This document shows positions 33,970 to 42,967 of a DNA stretch of 64,000 bases, piece after piece (the stretch's first letter is position 1; each line of letters begins with the position of its first letter). The position numbers and the translations under genes are program-made. Source of the stretch: Leifsonia shinshuensis (GTDB lineage: Bacteria; Actinomycetota; Actinomycetes; Actinomycetales; Microbacteriaceae); the NCBI RefSeq assembly GCF_022606355.1, contig NZ_JAHHZQ010000001.1, positions 372,001 to 436,000 on the forward strand, given 5' to 3'. A model generated the notes under the pieces. That model had not been told where the DNA came from. It did no database searches and worked only from the letters and a program-made list of their open reading frames with translations.

Positions 33970-36606
33970 TCACCCGCGGCCCACCGCCAGCGCTGCCGCC
34001 TGCCGCACCGAGAGGTCGGGCAGGTATGCGCGCACGAGGCCCACGCCGATGGCCGGCAGTGCGACCGGGTCGGGGTAGGCCATGATCAGGGGGTGCAGCT
34101 CGGGCTGGAACTTCTGCTTGAACTTGAGCAGCGAGCGGAACCCGTAGACCGGCTCCAGAGAGGTGCTGAGGTAGCCGAGCACCCGGTCCATGCCGCTCTT
34201 GGCGTCGTCCGCCGTGCCGGCCGTGTGCGCGAGAGGAGCCGCCGAGAGGCTCATGAACTCGATCCCGTCCTCTTTCATGCGCGTCGCGGCCTCGGCGATC
34301 AGGAACTCCATGACGCCGTTGATGCTGCCGGGGCGTCGGCGCATGAAGTCGAGCGTCCACCCGACGACGTGGCCGTCGCGGTAGCTCGGCAGCCACGAGG
34401 TCACGCCCTCGACCCGGCCCGCCTCGTCCACGGCGAGCATGAGTCGCACGGCCGGGTCGTGCAGCTCGTCGAGCCCGCCGAGGGTGAAGCCCATCTCGGG
34501 AAGGTCCTTCTCTGCGACCCACTGCTCCGAGATGTCGGACAGCTGCACCGCGGTGCTCAGCGGCAGGGCGGCGAAGGTCGTCCACTCCGCGCGGATGCCC
34601 GCGCGCTGGGCGCGGTTGATCGAGCTGCGCACGTCCTGCCACTTCTTGCCGGTGGTCGCCCACTGCTGCGGCCGGATCACCGTCTCCTCCGCCACCGTCA
34701 TCGTCGACCAGCCCATCCGGTCGAAGAGCGGCTGGTACTCGGCGTCCACACTGTAGAAGACCGGGATCCAGCCGCTGTCGTCGCAGAAGCGGGCGAAGCG
34801 CTCGATCATGCCGTCGTGCTCCGCCTGCGGCGCCCCGAAGGGCGCGCCGGTCGTGAGGGCGACGCGGCCGACGACCCGGTAGGCCACCGCTCCCCCGCTC
34901 GCGGAGTCGAACCAGTAGCTGTTGCCCGGCCAGGTGGTCATGAACGAGATCGCGTCACCGCCGCCGCGCTCGAGGAGCCCGCGCACCCGGCCGGCGTCGC
35001 CGCTCGACCGGCGCCACGCGCCGCGCCCGAACATGAAAGGCACGGCGGCGAGGATCGCGACCAGCCAGAACACGGTCCCGATGTTGTGGTAGACGATCGT
35101 GGCCAGCGGGGTCGTCGGCAGGTACTGCACGGGCTCGCGACGCAGGAAGCTCACCGGGATGAACCGTTCGAGCACATCGTTGAGGAGGTCGCTGGCATCG
35201 ATCGGCCGGGTGAAGCCGGTGTCCTTCTGCAGCCAGCCGACCAGCACGTACAGCGCGATCAGCCCGACGCCCGTCAGCACCACCGTCAGCACGTAGCGGC
35301 GAATGGAGCGGGCCGTGGCGAGCACGGTGAAATGCCGCCGGTAGACGACGAGGAGCACCGCCATCACCGCGGGCACGAGCGCCGACAGCGCGAGGATCAG
35401 CGTCACCTCCCAGTAGCGCGGCGAGACCGTCGGGCGCGGGTCGGCGAACGGGAGGATCCCGAAGTAGAGGGCGGACAGCACGGCGAGCAGCGCGTTCACC
35501 GCGACCGCGAGCCAGACCGCGAACCGGCGCCCGCGCAGCAGGCCGTACGCCGCGACCAGGAGAGCCAGGAGCGGCAGCACCGAGATCAGCACCGGGCCGA
35601 GGCCGTTGATCCGTTCCAGGGTGAGGTCGTGCACGCAACTGCGCGTGACGGCGAACGCCTGGCACCGCTCCAGCACGCTGCCTCGATCGGGCACGTCGCT
35701 GGAGAACAGCAGGCCGATCGGCGACAGCATCCCGTAGCGCGACTGGGTGAGCAGGCCGATCACCGGGCCGAGCGCCGTGATCGTCACGGCCGACGCGAGC
35801 AGCACCCTGACCTCGTGATGGGAGCTGCGACGCCAGCCGGCCAGACGCACGTGCGGCCGCAACAGCACGCCGAGCCCGAGGCCGGCGAGGACGGCGAGCA
35901 GGCGATAGAGGTCGGACGGCAGGCCGGAGTAGAGCACGTACATGATCGCCACGAGCAGCGTGATCACCCGGATGCGGCGACGCCACAGCGTGCCGGCGAA
36001 GGCGCTGGCCGTCATGATCGTCCCCGCGATCCCCGTGAACACGTCGAGGGCCACCAGGTGATGCACGTTGCGCGACCACATCTCGCCGGTCTGCGAGCCG
36101 AGCAGCTGGATCCCGATTCCCGCGCCGATGCCGATGGCGGAGGTCGCCACGAACGCGAGGGCGGTGCGCCACGTGCCCATCAGCCGCTCCGCGGCGCCCA
36201 CCAGCACCACCGAGAGCACGAGCACGACGATCAGCTCGGCGAGGTTGTCCGTGAAGAGCACGGCCGTGACCGGCGACCACCAGTGCCCGTCCAGCAGCTG
36301 ATCGGGACCCGCGCCGAGCCAGACCCGCAGCGGCCGGTGCGGGCCGTGGATCGGCCCGGTCGCCAGTGCCAGAACGAGGATGAGCGCTGTGAGACCGGTC
36401 GTGAACGGGTGACCGGCGACGAGCCGGCCGATGCGCTGCAGGGTGCCCCGCAGCCCCGCGGCGGGCTCGGACGGCTGGCGCGGGGGCACAGGAGCGCCCG
36501 GCTCCGGCGCGGAGGGCTGCCCCTCCGGCGCGGATTCCGGGCCCGTCGCCTGCTCCATGGGCGCTCCCCCCATCGGCGTCCCTCCCGCGGTCACAGCATC
36601 GTTCAC
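33970..36606 (-). CDS. Rhomboid-like membrane domain fused to DUF2156 (lipid aminoacyltransferase candidate)
   Basis: An 878-residue protein from GTG 36606, overlapping the esterase stop by 4 nt (GTGA). After a Pro/Gly-rich start, helices from about 65 resemble a rhomboid fold (GHWWSPVTAVLFT; AAERLMGTWRTALAF), but no catalytic Ser (GxSx) is seen where expected. More helices extend to about 540. The C-terminal ~310 residues are the DUF2156/MprF synthetase fold (WPGNSYWFDSASGGAVAYRV; WQDVRSSINRAQRAGI; GVMEFLIAEAATRMKEDGIE; FKQKFQPE). MprF-type enzymes transfer an amino acid from tRNA to phosphatidylglycerol or diacylglycerol. The amino acid is unknown. This would reduce net negative surface charge. 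Confidence 0.82.
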   Translation of the reverse strand: MNDAVTAGGTPMGGAPMEQATGPESAPEGQPSAPEPGAPVPPRQPSEPAAGLRGTLQRIGRLVAGHPFTTGLTALILVLALATGPIHGPHRPLRVWLGAGPDQLLDGHWWSPVTAVLFTDNLAELIVVLVLSVVLVGAAERLMGTWRTALAFVATSAIGIGAGIGIQLLGSQTGEMWSRNVHHLVALDVFTGIAGTIMTASAFAGTLWRRRIRVITLLVAIMYVLYSGLPSDLYRLLAVLAGLGLGVLLRPHVRLAGWRRSSHHEVRVLLASAVTITALGPVIGLLTQSRYGMLSPIGLLFSSDVPDRGSVLERCQAFAVTRSCVHDLTLERINGLGPVLISVLPLLALLVAAYGLLRGRRFAVWLAVAVNALLAVLSALYFGILPFADPRPTVSPRYWEVTLILALSALVPAVMAVLLVVYRRHFTVLATARSIRRYVLTVVLTGVGLIALYVLVGWLQKDTGFTRPIDASDLLNDVLERFIPVSFLRREPVQYLPTTPLATIVYHNIGTVFWLVAILAAVPFMFGRGAWRRSSGDAGRVRGLLERGGGDAISFMTTWPGNSYWFDSASGGAVAYRVVGRVALTTGAPFGAPQAEHDGMIERFARFCDDSGWIPVFYSVDAEYQPLFDRMGWSTMTVAEETVIRPQQWATTGKKWQDVRSSINRAQRAGIRAEWTTFAALPLSTAVQLSDISEQWVAEKDLPEMGFTLGGLDELHDPAVRLMLAVDEAGRVEGVTSWLPSYRDGHVVGWTLDFMRRRPGSINGVMEFLIAEAATRMKEDGIEFMSLSAAPLAHTAGTADDAKSGMDRVLGYLSTSLEPVYGFRSLLKFKQKFQPELHPLIMAYPDPVALPAIGVGLVRAYLPDLSVRQAAALAVGRG

Positions 36607-37883
36607 GGAGCCAGCCCCATCTGCGCGGCCACCGCGGGGAAGCCGTTCGTGAGTGTGTAGCGCACCGTGTTCCAATCATGGGCCGTGCCCGGCGAGATCA
36701 GGAGCTCGCTGCGGATCCCCGCTGCGAGCGCATCGGCGTGCAGCGTCTTCGCGAATGCAGTGTACTTGGCGTCGTTCTGCCCGGCGCCGAACACGATCAG
36801 CGAGTCGGCGTACGGTGCGTGCGCCCTCATCGCGGCGCCCAGTTGGGCGTCGGCGAACGCCGAGGCCGAACCTCCGAATCCGGTGGAGATCGTGAGCGCC
36901 TCGTTGCCGAGCGTCGGCCCGAGCTCGCTGGAGGAGGCGAGGGCCGATCCGAACAGGTCTGGACGCTCGGTCGCGAACTGCGCGGCGCACGTCGCGCCCT
37001 GCGAGTATCCGAAGACGCCCCACGCGGCCGGATCGCTGCTCACCCGAAGGTGCGAGGTGATCCAGTCGCGCACGTCTTTCAGCAGATAGGTCGCGGAGTT
37101 CCCGTACGCCCGGGAGTCGATGCACATCGGGTTGCGGCCGGGACCCCCGAGCTGGTCGGGCGCCACGACGATCGGCGCGTAGCCGTTGTGCTTGGCGGCG
37201 AAGGCGTCGAGGTAGGCGCCGATGCGGCCGGCGGTGAACATGTCGGCCGGCGCGCCCGGCTGTCCCGACAGCGCGTAGAGCACCGGCAGGGCCGGGGGGT
37301 TCGGGCCGAGCGCGGCGGGCGGGAGGTAGACGACGGCCTTGCGCGCGGGGAACCCGCTGACCGTAGCCGGGATGCGGACCGTGCCGATCTCGCCCTTCGT
37401 CGGCGGGTCCGCCTGCGTCGTGGAGGACGACCATGCTGTGCCCGCGATGACCTCACCGCGCTCGGCGTGGAGGTCGAGCGCCTTGTACGGGATGACCCCG
37501 AGGGCGTCGTTGAGGTTGCGGTACTCGCCGAAGTCGACGTTCACCCCGGCGAAGGCCGTGAGGAGGAACACCGGGATGCTCACCCCGGCGACGACCTTGC
37601 GCCACCAGCGCGACCGGAAGAAGTTCGCGACCGCGAGCGCGATGCCGCCGACGCCGAGCGCCACCCACATCGTGGTCACGGGCGTGAGCCCGACACCGAA
37701 GATGTTCATGACGTCGTCGGTCAGCCACACCAGGAACCAACCGAGGAGCGCGCCGCCGACGAACGCGAGCGCACCGGCGAGCGCCCGGCGCCAGGTGGGC
37801 CGCACGATCAGGTAGAGGGCGAGGAGCGCTGCGATGACGTCGACGGTGATGAGGAAAGGAGGCTTGTCGATCCTCAGGGTCAT
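36603..37883 (-). CDS. Membrane-anchored alpha/beta-hydrolase esterase
   Basis: A 426-residue protein. Four membrane helices lie in the first ~125 residues, and the C-terminal ~280 residues are an esterase-D/antigen-85-like alpha/beta hydrolase, probably facing outward. The nucleophile is S294 in GYSQGA, the histidine is in PGTAHDW near 400, and LPVLYALSGQPGAP precedes the oxyanion region. The stop overlaps the start of the DUF2156 gene. In several bacteria a serine esterase beside an aminoacyl-lipid synthase removes the amino acid again, so this is a candidate aminoacyl-lipid hydrolase; that is inference from context. Confidence 0.82.
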   Translation of the reverse strand: MTLRIDKPPFLITVDVIAALLALYLIVRPTWRRALAGALAFVGGALLGWFLVWLTDDVMNIFGVGLTPVTTMWVALGVGGIALAVANFFRSRWWRKVVAGVSIPVFLLTAFAGVNVDFGEYRNLNDALGVIPYKALDLHAERGEVIAGTAWSSSTTQADPPTKGEIGTVRIPATVSGFPARKAVVYLPPAALGPNPPALPVLYALSGQPGAPADMFTAGRIGAYLDAFAAKHNGYAPIVVAPDQLGGPGRNPMCIDSRAYGNSATYLLKDVRDWITSHLRVSSDPAAWGVFGYSQGATCAAQFATERPDLFGSALASSSELGPTLGNEALTISTGFGGSASAFADAQLGAAMRAHAPYADSLIVFGAGQNDAKYTAFAKTLHADALAAGIRSELLISPGTAHDWNTVRYTLTNGFPAVAAQMGLAP

Positions 37884-38015
37884 GAGCCAGTTCAGGGTGG
37901 TTCCTCTCGGCGGAGCAGCGCGGCGGCAGAGTCGGCTGCCGTCGGTTCTTCAGTATCGGGCACTCAGCCTGCGGAAAGCTGAGGCTTGATGAGCGTTCAG
38001 GAAACTTGGAGGCCG

Positions 38016-39455
38016 TCAGTCGACAGCGAGCGCCTCCACCGGGGAGACCCGGGTGGCCCGCCGGCTCGGAGCGACGGACGCGCCGACCGCCAGCACGGCC
38101 GCGGCGAGCACGATCGCCCCGATGAACAGCCACGGCACGGCGGGGGCGACCAGCCCGGCTCCTGGGAGTTGCCCGAGCAGGGTCTGGGCGCCGATCCACC
38201 CGTAGAGGGTGCCGAGCACCAGCCCGCAGAGGACCGCCGCGACGACCAGCTGACCGCTCTCGGCGAGGATCATCCTGCGCACCTGCGACGCGCTGAGACC
38301 GAGCGCGCGCAGCAGCCCGAGCTCCCTGCGCCGCTGCAGCACAGCGAGCGACAGGCTGTTCACGACGCCGACCGCTGCGATCACCGCCGAGAACCCGACG
38401 AGCGCGCTGAACACGAGCATCGTGGCCGTGAGGACGCTCTCGGTGCCCTGGTAGAGCTCCGGTTCCTTCGCGGCGGCCGCGCGCATGATCACGAGCCAGG
38501 TCTGCGTGGCGACGACGAACATGGTGATCAGCGTGACGCCGATGACGAGGCCGATCGCCGTCCGCGAACTCCGTTCCGGGTTGCGCAGCGCGTTGGCGGC
38601 TGCGAGCCGGGTGGCTGCGCCCCGACCCAGGAGCAGCCCGATTCCACGGAGAACGGCCGGGAGGAACAGCGGCGCCGCCACGATCACTCCGGTGAACGAC
38701 ACCAGTCCGCCGACCATCGCGACCAGCACGCCGTACCGGCCGAAGTCGGCCAGCGCCGCGTCACCGGAGCGCGCGAAGAGACCGAGGCCGAGCGCCAGCC
38801 CGAAGCCGAGCAGCGCGGCCCCCGGCACGATCAGCAGCAGGGACGCCGCGATCCTTCCTTTGCTGCGCAGTCCGCTCGAGGGGCGTTCCTCCGCAGCGCC
38901 CAGGGCCTCGACCGGTGCCACACCCAGCACCCGCCTGCTGCCGATCCAGGAGGCCAGCCAGGTCGTGAGGACCACCACGACCGGCGGTGCCAGCAGCGAC
39001 GGTGTGAGCACCGGATACAGCGTGTCGGGGAGCACGCCGGTCCACACGAACGCGCGCACCGCGACGAAGGCGAGCACGACGGCCACCACGCCGCCGGCGG
39101 CCGCTCCGATCACGCCGACCGTGAGGCCCTCCCCCGCCACCGACCGGCGCTGCGCGCGCGCGGTCGAGCCGAGGAGACGCAGGAGCGCGATCGTGCGGGT
39201 GCGTCCGGCGATGACCGTCGCGAAGGTGTTCGTCGTGACGATCGCGCCCACGAACACGGCGATCACGAAGAACACGCCGGCGACCAGAGCCAGCGCGAAC
39301 TGCGCGGAGCCGTGCGAGCCGACCTCCGTCGTCGAGATGAACGCTCCCAGGACGTTCGTGCAGGCCAGCAGCGCGACCCCGAAGGCGGCGCTCAGCGCGG
39401 CGACCAGGATGCTCGCCCTGTGGTCTCTGGCGTTGGCGCGGAAGGCCCGGATCAC
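38016..39455 (-). CDS. FtsX/MacB-like ABC transporter permease
   Basis: A 479-residue permease with about eight helices and two FtsX domains, about 55-170 (ALVAGVFFVIAVFVGAIVTT...TRTIALLRLLGSTARAQRR) and 335-470 (VFSALVGFSAVIAAVGVVNS...RRRELGLLRALGLSASQVRR). The RELGLLRALG motif is the coupling helix to the ATPase. Large MacB-type periplasmic domains are absent, as in many Gram-positive exporters of antimicrobial peptides or lipids. It ends with RVSPVEALAVD, a common terminal motif. The start overlaps the ATPase stop by 4 nt. Substrate unknown. Confidence 0.9.
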   Translation of the reverse strand: MIRAFRANARDHRASILVAALSAAFGVALLACTNVLGAFISTTEVGSHGSAQFALALVAGVFFVIAVFVGAIVTTNTFATVIAGRTRTIALLRLLGSTARAQRRSVAGEGLTVGVIGAAAGGVVAVVLAFVAVRAFVWTGVLPDTLYPVLTPSLLAPPVVVVLTTWLASWIGSRRVLGVAPVEALGAAEERPSSGLRSKGRIAASLLLIVPGAALLGFGLALGLGLFARSGDAALADFGRYGVLVAMVGGLVSFTGVIVAAPLFLPAVLRGIGLLLGRGAATRLAAANALRNPERSSRTAIGLVIGVTLITMFVVATQTWLVIMRAAAAKEPELYQGTESVLTATMLVFSALVGFSAVIAAVGVVNSLSLAVLQRRRELGLLRALGLSASQVRRMILAESGQLVVAAVLCGLVLGTLYGWIGAQTLLGQLPGAGLVAPAVPWLFIGAIVLAAAVLAVGASVAPSRRATRVSPVEALAVD

Positions 39456-40204
39456 GCGCGCGCCTCCATCCCGAGCATGAACGCGGAGATCTCCTCCGCG
39501 CTCGACCGCTCGCGCTCCGCGATCACGCGGCCGTCGGCGAGGAACACGATGCGGTCGGCGTAGCTCGCCGCCACCGGATCATGGGTGACCATGGCGATGC
39601 TCTGGCCGTGCAGCCGGGAGGCCTCCTGCAGCACGCCGAGCACCTCTCGCCCGGTGCGCGAGTCGAGGTTGCCGGTGGGCTCGTCGGCGAAGATCAGGTC
39701 GGGTCTCGTCGCGAGCGCCCGCACGATCGCAACGCGCTGCTGCTGGCCGCCCGAGAGCTCGTGCGGGCGGTGGGTCAGCCGATCCTGCAGCCCGAGCGAC
39801 TCGATGAGGGAGTCCGTCCACTCGCGCTGCACGAGCGTGGGCTTGCGGCCGTCGATCTCGAACGGCAGCAGGATGTTGGCGCGCACATCGAGGGTCGGCA
39901 CGAGGTTGAACGACTGGAAGACGAACCCCACGCGCCGGCGGCGCAGCACCGTCAGCTCGGCGTCGCCCATCCCGCTGATCTCGGTGTCGCCCAGGAAGAC
40001 CTGACCGCTGGACACCGAGTCCAGCCCGGCCATGACGTGCATGAGGGTCGACTTGCCCGAGCCGCTCGGCCCCATCACCGCGGTGAACCGGCCGGCCGGG
40101 ATCCCCACGGTGACGTGATCGAGGGCGATGACCCGGTTCGGCCCGGATCCGTAGGTCTTCGTCGCAGCGTCCACGCGCGCGACCATGCTGGAAGGATTGT
40201 CCAT
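39452..40204 (-). CDS. MacB/LolD-type ABC transporter ATPase
   Basis: A 250-residue ATPase. Walker A GPSGSGKST (about 46-54), Q-loop FVFQSFNLVPTLDVRANI, signature LSGGQQQRVAI, Walker B LIFADEPTGNLDSRTG and the switch MVTHDP are intact and typical of the family that drives mechanotransmission exporters. ATG 40204 is the first codon of the family start (SSMVARVDAATKTYG). It is co-translated with the permease through ATGA. A two-component system follows immediately upstream on the same strand, and such pairs often control these exporters. Confidence 0.94.
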   Translation of the reverse strand: MDNPSSMVARVDAATKTYGSGPNRVIALDHVTVGIPAGRFTAVMGPSGSGKSTLMHVMAGLDSVSSGQVFLGDTEISGMGDAELTVLRRRRVGFVFQSFNLVPTLDVRANILLPFEIDGRKPTLVQREWTDSLIESLGLQDRLTHRPHELSGGQQQRVAIVRALATRPDLIFADEPTGNLDSRTGREVLGVLQEASRLHGQSIAMVTHDPVAASYADRIVFLADGRVIAERERSSAEEISAFMLGMEARA

Positions 40205-40313
40205 ACCTTCACGCTAGGAAGCCGCCGGGCGCAGCGGATCCGGCTGCGGGGTCATCCGCCGTCCGCCCACAGGATGATTCACCGGGTGATGAACGGGTGA
40301 TCCCGGACGCGGG

Positions 40314-41003
40314 TCAGTCGGCGTCGCCGCCAGCGGGCGTCGTGAGCCCGTGCTCGAAGGCGTAGACGACCATCTGCACACGATCGCGCAGCCCGAGCTT
40401 CGACAGGATCCTGCTGATGTGCGTCTTCACCGTCGCCTCGCTCAGATACTCCGAGCCGGCGATCTCGGAGTTGCTGAGTCCGCGCGCAGCCAGCGCGAAG
40501 ATCTCGCGCTCCCTGCCGGTCAGCGACGTGAACTCCGTGGGCTCCTGCGTGGAGCGCTGGCTGTCGGAGAAGTACTCGAACAGCTCCCTGGTCGCGCCCG
40601 CCGCGATGACGGCGCTACCGGCGTGCACCGTGCGGATGGCGGCGAGGAGGAACTCGGGTTCCGCGTCCTTGAGCACGAACCCGCTGGCCCCGCCGCGAAT
40701 GGCCCGCGCCGCCGCTTCGTCGAGGTCGAACGTGGTCAGCACGATGATGCGGGCGGGAGTCCGCCCCTCGCGCTCCGCCTCCTCGACGATCCGGCTCGTG
40801 GCGGCGATGCCGTCCATGACCGGCATCCGGATGTCCATGAGCACGACGTCGGGCCGTGCCTCACGCACGAGCTCCACGCCCTCCCGCCCGTCGGAGGCCT
40901 CGCCCGCGAACTCGAGATCGGGCTGCGACCCGACCAGCATGCGGATCCCGGCACGGAACAGCGCCTGGTCGTCGACCAGCGCGACACGGATCGGGGCGCT
41001 CAC
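40314..41003 (-). CDS. NarL/FixJ-family response regulator (second system)
   Basis: A 229-residue regulator from GTG 41003. Receiver residues D11-D12, phospho-acceptor D57 (VVLMDIRMP), LTT and LKD are present. The LuxR-type domain near 165-220 has LTGREREIFALAARGLSNSE and YLSEATVKTHISRILSKL. The start overlaps the kinase stop by 4 nt (GTGA). The next genes downstream, 110 bp away, encode the MacB-type exporter, so regulation of that exporter is a reasonable guess. Confidence 0.93.
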   Translation of the reverse strand: MSAPIRVALVDDQALFRAGIRMLVGSQPDLEFAGEASDGREGVELVREARPDVVLMDIRMPVMDGIAATSRIVEEAEREGRTPARIIVLTTFDLDEAAARAIRGGASGFVLKDAEPEFLLAAIRTVHAGSAVIAAGATRELFEYFSDSQRSTQEPTEFTSLTGREREIFALAARGLSNSEIAGSEYLSEATVKTHISRILSKLGLRDRVQMVVYAFEHGLTTPAGGDAD

Positions 41004-42874
41004 GCGCGTACTCCGGCGACCACGGGCAGGAAGGCCTCCACGAGGAAGCCGTCGGCCGCCGGCCCGGCCGTGAGCGAGCCCCCCGCCAGCACCGCACGCT
41101 CGCGCATGCCGGGGAGGCCGTGCCCGATGCGTGGCAGGGAGCCGGTCGTCGTCTGTTCCTGTGGTGGTGTCTTCATGCTGTTCCTCACGGTGATGGCGAT
41201 GCCGGGTGCTCCGTCGGCGCGGCCGGCCTGGGCCAGCACGACGGTGACCGGTCTGCTGGTGTCTCCGTGCCGGAGCGCGTTGGTGAGCGCCTCCTGCACG
41301 ATGCGGTACGCGGCGATCTGCTGCGCGGAGCCCAGGCCGTCGAGCTGCCCTCGACGTTCCATGGTCACCGGCAGGCCGGCGGCGCGCACCTGCTCGACGG
41401 TGTGGTCGACATCGGCGAGCGACGGTTGGGGGCCCTCGGGCTGGCTCTGCCGCAGCTCCGCGAGCAGCACCCGCACGTCGACCAGAGCCGACCGCGCTGT
41501 CGCGGCGATGGTCTCCAGCGCCGTGTCGACCGCGTCCGGGTCGGCGTGGCGTGCATACCGTGCCCCGTCGGCCTGCGCGATGACCACGGCCAGCGAATGC
41601 GCGACGACGTCGTGCATGTCGCGGGCGATGCGCGTGCGCTCCTGCTCGACGACCACGACCTCCTCGGCCCGGTTGCGGTCGAGCTCCGCCGCGATCTGCG
41701 CGTGCCGGGAGGCCCGCGCGTTGCGCCACGTGCGCACGAGGAGGCCGAGCACCCACGACAGCCCGAGGACCGTGACGCTCACGACGAAGAGGAACGCGAA
41801 CTGCAGCGCGAGGCCGGTGAGCTGCGTCGACAGCAGGTCGAAGTAGCCCTGGGCCAGGGCGGAGGTCAGCGACAGGTACAGGGAGGCGACCAGGGCTCCG
41901 ATGCCCGCCGAGATGAGCCCCGCGTAGCGCACCACCCGATCGCCGTAGAGCGCAGTGGCGTAGAGCACGATCAGCACGGCGATGTCGCTGACCAGGATGT
42001 TGTGCCCCGTCGTCATCTGCAGGACGGCGGCCAGCCACGCGATCGCCAGCGACACGGCAGGCGACATCCGGCGCAGCGCGACCGCCACGGCGAAGACGAT
42101 CAGCACGAGGAAGGTCGACCGCCCGCTGGCGTCGGGCATCAGGCTGGAGGCGAAGTCCGCGATGAGGCAGAAGAAGATGTAGGCGACCGCGCCGCCGATG
42201 TCGAACGTCAGCTGCGGCCGGGTCAGCCGGCGCACGAGGCCGGGTTCGTCGTCGCCCGCGGTGGCCGGAGCGCCACCCGAGGAGGCGAGCCAGACCAGCA
42301 CGGAGGGCGCCGAGCTCGAGCGGGCCGACGACGCCGAAGCCACCCGCTGCCGGGCCACCAGGAAGCCGAGCAGCCAGGCGGTCGCGAACACCACACCCAG
42401 CAGGAGGCTCATCATCAGGAACCCCACCCCCTGGCTCGTGTAGTAGCCGCCGATGACGGGCCCGAACTGCGGGAACTTCACCTCGCCGCGCACCGTGAGG
42501 AGGTAGGCCTCGGCGGGTGCCCAGAGGATCGCGGAGGCGAAGGCGAACCAGCGCGAGACCCTGCCCCCGTGCGACGAGATCCCGAAGATCGCGATCACGA
42601 CCGCCGTCGTGGCGAGCACCCGGTGCGGCAAGGGAAGCGACATGCCCTCGGTGAGCTCGGCGATGACCGCGAGCCAGGCGATCTCGAGGGCGACCACGGG
42701 CAGCACGCGCGAGAGGGCGACGGCGGCGCAGTACAGCAGCGACGCGAGCGCTCCGGCCAGATCGAACGAGAGGCCGGTCAGCAGCCACAGCCCGAAGAGC
42801 AGCACGGCGACAGCGGGCTCCAGCACCCACCGGTGCGGTGCGAGCGCGCTCAGGAGCCGCGTGCGATCCGACAT
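41000..42874 (-). CDS. Sensor histidine kinase with two membrane-helix clusters
   Basis: A 624-residue kinase from ATG 42874. The sensor part has two clusters of membrane helices (about 15-190 and 235-370) separated by a Ser/Ala-rich, acidic cytoplasmic linker (ASSGGAPATAGDDE), which suggests internal duplication. HisKA_3 is intact (RDMHDVVAHSLAVVIAQADG, His near 420), as are the ATPase motifs (N-box QEALTNALRHG, GHGLPGMRERA). The DxGxG G1 box is weak: IAITVRNS stands where D-G is expected, and an MKTPPQEQTTTG insert follows, so ATP binding may be unusual. The substitution resembles that in other family members with degenerate G1. Confidence 0.9.
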   Translation of the reverse strand: MSDRTRLLSALAPHRWVLEPAVAVLLFGLWLLTGLSFDLAGALASLLYCAAVALSRVLPVVALEIAWLAVIAELTEGMSLPLPHRVLATTAVVIAIFGISSHGGRVSRWFAFASAILWAPAEAYLLTVRGEVKFPQFGPVIGGYYTSQGVGFLMMSLLLGVVFATAWLLGFLVARQRVASASSARSSSAPSVLVWLASSGGAPATAGDDEPGLVRRLTRPQLTFDIGGAVAYIFFCLIADFASSLMPDASGRSTFLVLIVFAVAVALRRMSPAVSLAIAWLAAVLQMTTGHNILVSDIAVLIVLYATALYGDRVVRYAGLISAGIGALVASLYLSLTSALAQGYFDLLSTQLTGLALQFAFLFVVSVTVLGLSWVLGLLVRTWRNARASRHAQIAAELDRNRAEEVVVVEQERTRIARDMHDVVAHSLAVVIAQADGARYARHADPDAVDTALETIAATARSALVDVRVLLAELRQSQPEGPQPSLADVDHTVEQVRAAGLPVTMERRGQLDGLGSAQQIAAYRIVQEALTNALRHGDTSRPVTVVLAQAGRADGAPGIAITVRNSMKTPPQEQTTTGSLPRIGHGLPGMRERAVLAGGSLTAGPAADGFLVEAFLPVVAGVRA

Positions 42875-42967
42875 ATCTCTACGGTACGGGTACGTGCCGG
42901 TCCGTTCCGCATTCGGCGGAGCCAATCATCCTTGCGATGTACGGCATCCTGCCGAGCTGCGACGGCC

